Positions 60,532 to 64,000 of a stretch of 64,000 bases of DNA are shown here, piece after piece; positions within the stretch are counted from its first letter, which is position 1, and each line of letters starts with the position of its first letter. The stretch lies in contig NC_065876.1 of NCBI RefSeq assembly GCF_933775445.1, positions 21,080,001 to 21,144,000 of the forward strand. The letters are read 5' to 3'. Below the pieces are notes generated by a model. It had not been told where the DNA came from. It ran no database searches and was given only the letters and a program-made list of their open reading frames with translations. The translations under genes were made by a program, and so were the position numbers. The stretch is from Argentina anserina (lineage: Eukaryota; Streptophyta; Magnoliopsida; Rosales; Rosaceae).

Positions 60532-61144
60532 TTATGTACTTTGAATATTTGTTTTATATAACTATTTAGAGTAGTAAAATACATAAAATACTACAACACA
60601 TTTCATAATCTTATTTTTAAAACGTTACGTATCTCAAAATAATGATGTTTTATTCAGTATTTTGATAATATTTGTGAAATATTATAGTTAAAATAATGAA
60701 ATAATCAATAGATTTTAATTTAAAAAGTATAATATTCAAGTTTAATAATGATAATTATTTAAATATTGATATAAATAATATAAAATTATGTGTTTAACGG
60801 GCCGACCCATGAATTAACCGTGCTCGGGTCGTGCCGGGCTAAAAATGGGCTCGGACCGTGCCATGCCGGGCTAAAAACGGGCTCGGGCCGTGACGGGCCC
60901 ACGGGCCAAAATATCTCGGCCCGGCACGGCCCATTATAATAACGGGCTCGGGTCGGGCAGGACTTCTAACGTGATCGGGCCGGGCCGGGCCGATTTTTAA
61001 CGGGCCGGACTCGGGCTTTTGGGCCCATTTGCCACCTCTACTGGAGACCTATGAATGTCAAAGACAACAAGAAGACAAGAAAGATTATCATTATCTCAGA
61101 CTAACAGAAACCTTGTCACCAAAACATCATTCACAAAACACTAC

Positions 61145-61689
61145 CTCATGCAGCTCCTTGTTTTTGTACAGACGTTTGCCAGCATTGTAGGGAGAGACAT
61201 ATATATGCTTTAGACCAATGTTTTAAAAAGCGAAGGCGTACTCCAAGGCGTTTTCTTGAAAACCTTGAGCCTTAAAACTTGAGGCGCGTAAGGCATAAGC
61301 CTTATGTTATAAAATATTAGTAGTTAAATTTGTAAATATATAATTATACACATACAAAAAGAACAAATATACATAAGAACTTACCAATTTATTGTATAGA
61401 TATAATGAAAATTTATAATCCAAACGTTTTAGATAGTTTTTATCAAATTAAACACATTATATAAATAAATATAAATAAATACTTACAAAGATTATTTTCT
61501 AAGACGTAGTAAAATACGTAAAAAAACGTAACATAAGGCGTAAAAGGTGTAAGCTTTTTAAGCCTCGGTGCCCAGACCGAAAAACAGAGACGTCATATAA
61601 GTAGTTTTAAGTTTTTTAAAACATTGCTTTAGACCATCAAGTTAAATCCATTCACTGGTAATTACATGGTTCAGAGGTTTTGCACTCCT
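61145..61689 (-). pseudogene. ESP: Separase copy 2: exon HVITSEWI...KRLYKNKELHE split by a MITE
   Basis: Acceptor TATTTCAG at 61690 and donor GTAGTG below 61145. The frame reads RSAKPLNHVITSEWI, a TAA (CAA/Gln in relatives), then LDGLKHIYVSPYNAGKRLYK and NKELHE; the match to the family includes the residues on both sides of the stop. A MITE at 61217-61625 interrupts it. Confidence 0.87.
61217..61625. mobile_element. Mutator-like MITE (409 bases)
   Basis: Ends AATGTTTTAAAAA and, inwards from the right, AATGTTTTAAAAA; target duplication GCTTTAGACC (10 bases) at 61207-61216 and 61626-61635. Sub-terminal AAGGCG and GAGGCG motifs. No coding sequence. The 10-base duplication favours Mutator. Confidence 0.88.
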
Positions 61690-61810
61690 CTGAAATAAGG
61701 AAAGACCGGCTAATAATTCACTTTAAGCTTCGTTCTGGTGGTAAGTATGAAAGCTTTATACAGTAGTGGGAACGTTTAGATCCTACAAGTCATGATCTGT
61801 TTTCAGTACT

Positions 61811-61895
61811 AATACACATAAGGAAACTTTACAACTCATACACAACTTATTACTACACATAAGGAAACTTTACAACTCATACACAACCTATTACA
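61811..61895. repeat. Direct repeat in the copia 3' LTR
   Basis: Two units of TACACATAAGGAAACTTTAC plus about 25 further bases (ending AACTCATACACAACNTATTAC) stand in tandem. Copies differ by one or two bases. Confidence 0.85.
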
Positions 61896-63189
61896 ATCAA
61901 TATAACATATTTGTTTCTCAACACTCCCTCTCAAGTTGGAGAGTAGATGTCTTGCACTCCCAACTTGCGAATCATAGGAATAAAATTTTTTTTCCTCAAT
62001 GATTTAGTGAGAACATCAACTAGTTGATAGGCAGAACTTACATGTCTTGTTGACCACAAAACCATCTAAGATTTTGTCTCGGATATAATGGCAGTTCATC
62101 TCAATGTGCCTTGTTCGCTCATGAAAAACAGGATTGGCTGCAATGTGGAGTGCAGCCTTGTTGTCATAGAATAACAAAGCTGACTCATGAAGCAACATAC
62201 CCAAATCCTTAAGTAAGCAACGTAACCAAGTCAACTCACAGCATGTGCATGTCATAGCTCAATATTCAGCCTCTGTTGAAGATAAAGACATTGTCTTTTG
62301 GCGCTTAGACTTCCAAGAGACCAAGAAAGATCCAAGAAAGATAAAGGTTGTAGATCTTCTTCTGACCGGACATCCTGCCCAATCAGAATCATAATAGGTT
62401 CTCAACCTTAAATCACTAATGGAAGAAAAGAATAAACCTTGTTCTGAAGAACCTTTCAAGTGACGTACCACCCTTAATGTTGCTTCACAATGCGTCTTCC
62501 TAGGTTGATTCATGAACCTACTAAGGACATGGACGACATAGGTAATATCAGGATGGGATACAGTGAGATATATGAGCCAGCCAATCAACCTCCTGTATTT
62601 CTCAGGGTCTTTGAGCATATCACTACGCTCCGACAATTTCAGGCCTTTTTCCATGGGAGTATCTGTCGGAGCAGCCCCTAATAATCATGCATCTTCAATA
62701 ATCTCCAAGGCATATTTACATTGACTGATAAAGGTACCACGTTTCGAAGTTGAAACCTCGATGCCAAGAAAATACTTTAAGTCTCCAAGATCCTTGAGTT
62801 GAAATTGACTATGCAAGAAAGTCTTAAATGCAACAATTGTCTCCAAGTCATTCCCAATAATCAATATATCATCAACGTAAATCAAAAGTATAATAAATAA
62901 ATTCTATTTCTTCTTAGTGAACAATGAATAATCAATTTTGGATTGAACATACCCGGCTGACTTTACTGCATCAAAAAAATTCTCAAACCATTGCCTCGAA
63001 GCCTATTTCAAACCATATAGAGACTTGTGCAATCGACATACCAGATTCTCATCCCCTGTTGCTGAAGACCTGGTGGAGGAGACATATATATTTCCTCTAA
63101 TAAATCACTATGAAGGAAAGCATTATTCACATCTAGTTGGTGTAATTTCCAACGACGAGCAGTTGCTAAAGCTAAGAGACAACGAACAG

Positions 63190-63570
63190 TAATACTTTTA
63201 GCAGTATGGGAAAAAGTCTCCTGATAATTCACACCTTTTAACTAAGTGAAACCTTTGACAACCAACCAGGCTTTATAACTTTCAACAGAGCCATCTACTT
63301 TGTGCTTGATCTTATATACTCAATGACAACCAATGTGAACTTTGTCAGTCGGAAGTGTGGTAAGAGTCCAGCCAGTAGTAATTTTAGCAGTAGGGGAAAA
63401 AGTCTCCTGATAATCCACCCCTTTTAACTGAGTGAAACCTTTGGCAACCAACCATGCTTTATAACGTTCAACAGAGCCGTCTGCTTTGTACTTGATCTTA
63501 TATACCCAACGACAACCAATGGGAACTTTGCCAGCCGGAAGTGTGGTAAGAGTCCATGTGCCATTAGCCT
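63190..63570 (-). repeat. Tandem duplication of ~190 bases within copia RT
   Basis: The block coding WTLTTLP, a basic region and [20 protein letters not shown], then TFSPTAK occurs twice in a row (about 63380-63570 and 63190-63375), with roughly 10% divergence. The upper copy is followed directly by a second GWTLTTLP. Confidence 0.85.
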
Positions 63571-64000
63571 CGAGGGCTTGCAATTCAGAAAACATGGCTT
63601 GCTGCTATTCCGGATGAACAACTGCCTCATAATAGGTGTGTGGCTCAATGACCTGACTGATCTGAGCCAAGAAAGCCTGATGATGGGGCACACACCGATG
63701 GTAAGAGAGATAGCTAGCCAACGGGTAACGAGTTCCTTTAGTCAGACCAGGCAATAACAAGGACGACGTATATGAGTGCACTGAGCGAACAGTGTGAATG
63801 AGGCAGTCCGGGTGCGGCTGGCGGCTGGAGTGACGGAGGGGGATGGGTTCGGTGGTGGGTGGGGCGACTGATGTGGGCAGATTAGGCGGAGAGGAGAGAA
63901 GATCGTCTCTGATCTCGGCTAGCAGAGGCTAGGCAGAGGGTGATGGTGGACGGCGAGAGTATGTGCGGAACACAGGTGGTGGAGGCAGAGGTGGTGGCGG

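Larger units (their letters stand above)
54369..61040. mobile_element. hAT-like element interrupted by a copia
   Basis: Ends TAGAGGTGGCAA and, inwards from the right, the same TAGAGGTGGCAA; 8-base target duplication CTGGAGAC at 54361-54368 and 61041-61048. GC-rich GGGCCGGGC-type motifs repeat in inverted orientation at both ends around an AT-rich core. Without the copia it is about 670 bases and has no transposase. Confidence 0.93.
54160..61048 (-). pseudogene. ESP: Separase copy 2: exon VSSADISENTILEVLSE, with a hAT at its first bases
   Basis: The exon begins at 61048 after TTCATAG; its first 8 bases (GTCTCCAG) are the target site of the hAT element and are repeated at 54361-54368. It then reads VSSADISENTILEVLSESCT, FLLDILSQVDN, a frame change near 54270, and ETWSTASNFAWESAIPMSVV followed by KQWVK before a GTAGCT donor at 54159. 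About 25 residues expected before it (after KELHE) are missing. Confidence 0.85.
36201..61689. repeat. Tandem duplication unit 2 (DUF1644 + separase)
   Basis: Second copy of the block, head to tail with unit 1. It matches unit 1 through 36206-43860 and again at 53375-53465; between these lies a retrotransposon cluster that replaced separase exons still present in unit 1. Its separase part extends further N-terminal-ward than unit 1 in the middle region (53642-61689) and probably continues beyond the window. Confidence 0.85.
41817..61689 (-). pseudogene. ESP: Separase copy 2, disrupted
   Basis: Separase exons run on the minus strand from 61689 to 41817. The C-terminal catalytic part (41817-43862) is better kept than in copy 1, with both FGHG and GCSSGS present. 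The middle block between 43862 and 53642 was replaced by a copia/Athila cluster, removing roughly the exons seen in copy 1 at 26888-30513. Further lesions: a 1-base loss just upstream of the catalytic Cys, a TGA in the exon at 43625, a frame change in the exon at 53642, a hAT plus copia at 54369, a TAA and a MITE in the exon at 61145. Exons N-terminal of 61689 are beyond the copia at the right edge. Confidence 0.87.
61737..64000 (-). pseudogene. Copia element, 3' half, running off the right edge
   Basis: Minus strand. 63984-63700 is a proline-rich linker. RT starts with [20 protein letters not shown] at 63595, contains an internal duplication (63190-63570), and continues [20 protein letters not shown] (63170 on) and MIYVDDILIIGNDLE at 62885. 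RNase H at 62654-62016 includes YDSDWAGCPVRRRSTTF, SLSSTEAEY and HERTRHIEMNCHYIRDK. Polypurine tract ACTTGAGAGGGAG near 61930, then a 3' LTR TGTTGAGAAAC from about 61921 down to about 61737 (lower border uncertain). Several stops and frame changes. Confidence 0.85.

Overview
The window is nuclear DNA of a flowering plant, almost certainly a eudicot (Rosaceae is a guess from general character, not proven). The evidence is short-exon genes with GT-AG introns, a plant DUF1644 gene, a plant-type separase (ESP), and dense nested LTR retrotransposons of the plant Athila, Tat, chromovirus and copia lineages.

Layout. 1-8063: 5' part of an Athila-type Ty3/gypsy element on the minus strand with an open gag-pol frame, a tRNA-Asp primer site and its 5' LTR. 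8064-12334: older debris, namely a Tat-like integrase fragment (+), a spliced antisense coiled-coil ORF (-) and a 5'-truncated copia with its 3' LTR (+). 12907-14709: a broken DUF4283/zinc-knuckle ORF (-) split by a hAT-like element.

15023 to about 61700 is a head-to-tail tandem duplication of a two-gene block: a DUF1644 gene (+) converging on a separase gene (-). Unit 1 is 15023-36200 and unit 2 is 36201 to at least 61689. Both DUF1644 copies are intact (353 aa, 10 amino-acid and about 26 nucleotide differences counted by eye). Both separase copies are broken by frameshifts, stops, deletions and transposon insertions inside exons; copy 1 has a stop codon exactly at the catalytic cysteine. 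The duplication joint places the second DUF1644 gene against a separase N-terminal exon, so it lost the G-box promoter that copy 1 keeps.

The separase copies are filled with transposons, many with readable target-site duplications: a copia with a solo LTR inside it (21917-25870), a truncated LINE tail, two hAT-like non-autonomous elements, a chromovirus remnant and a truncated Athila-like LTR in copy 1; and in copy 2 a copia/Athila/solo-LTR cluster (43864-53370), a hAT element that itself holds a complete copia (54369-61040), a Mutator-like MITE (61217-61625) and a copia running off the right edge. Nothing bacterial, no CRISPR and no functional tRNA or rRNA gene was seen. Because the two units differ by only about 2.4% in the coding sequence compared, a collapsed or misjoined haplotype should be excluded before treating the duplication as real.
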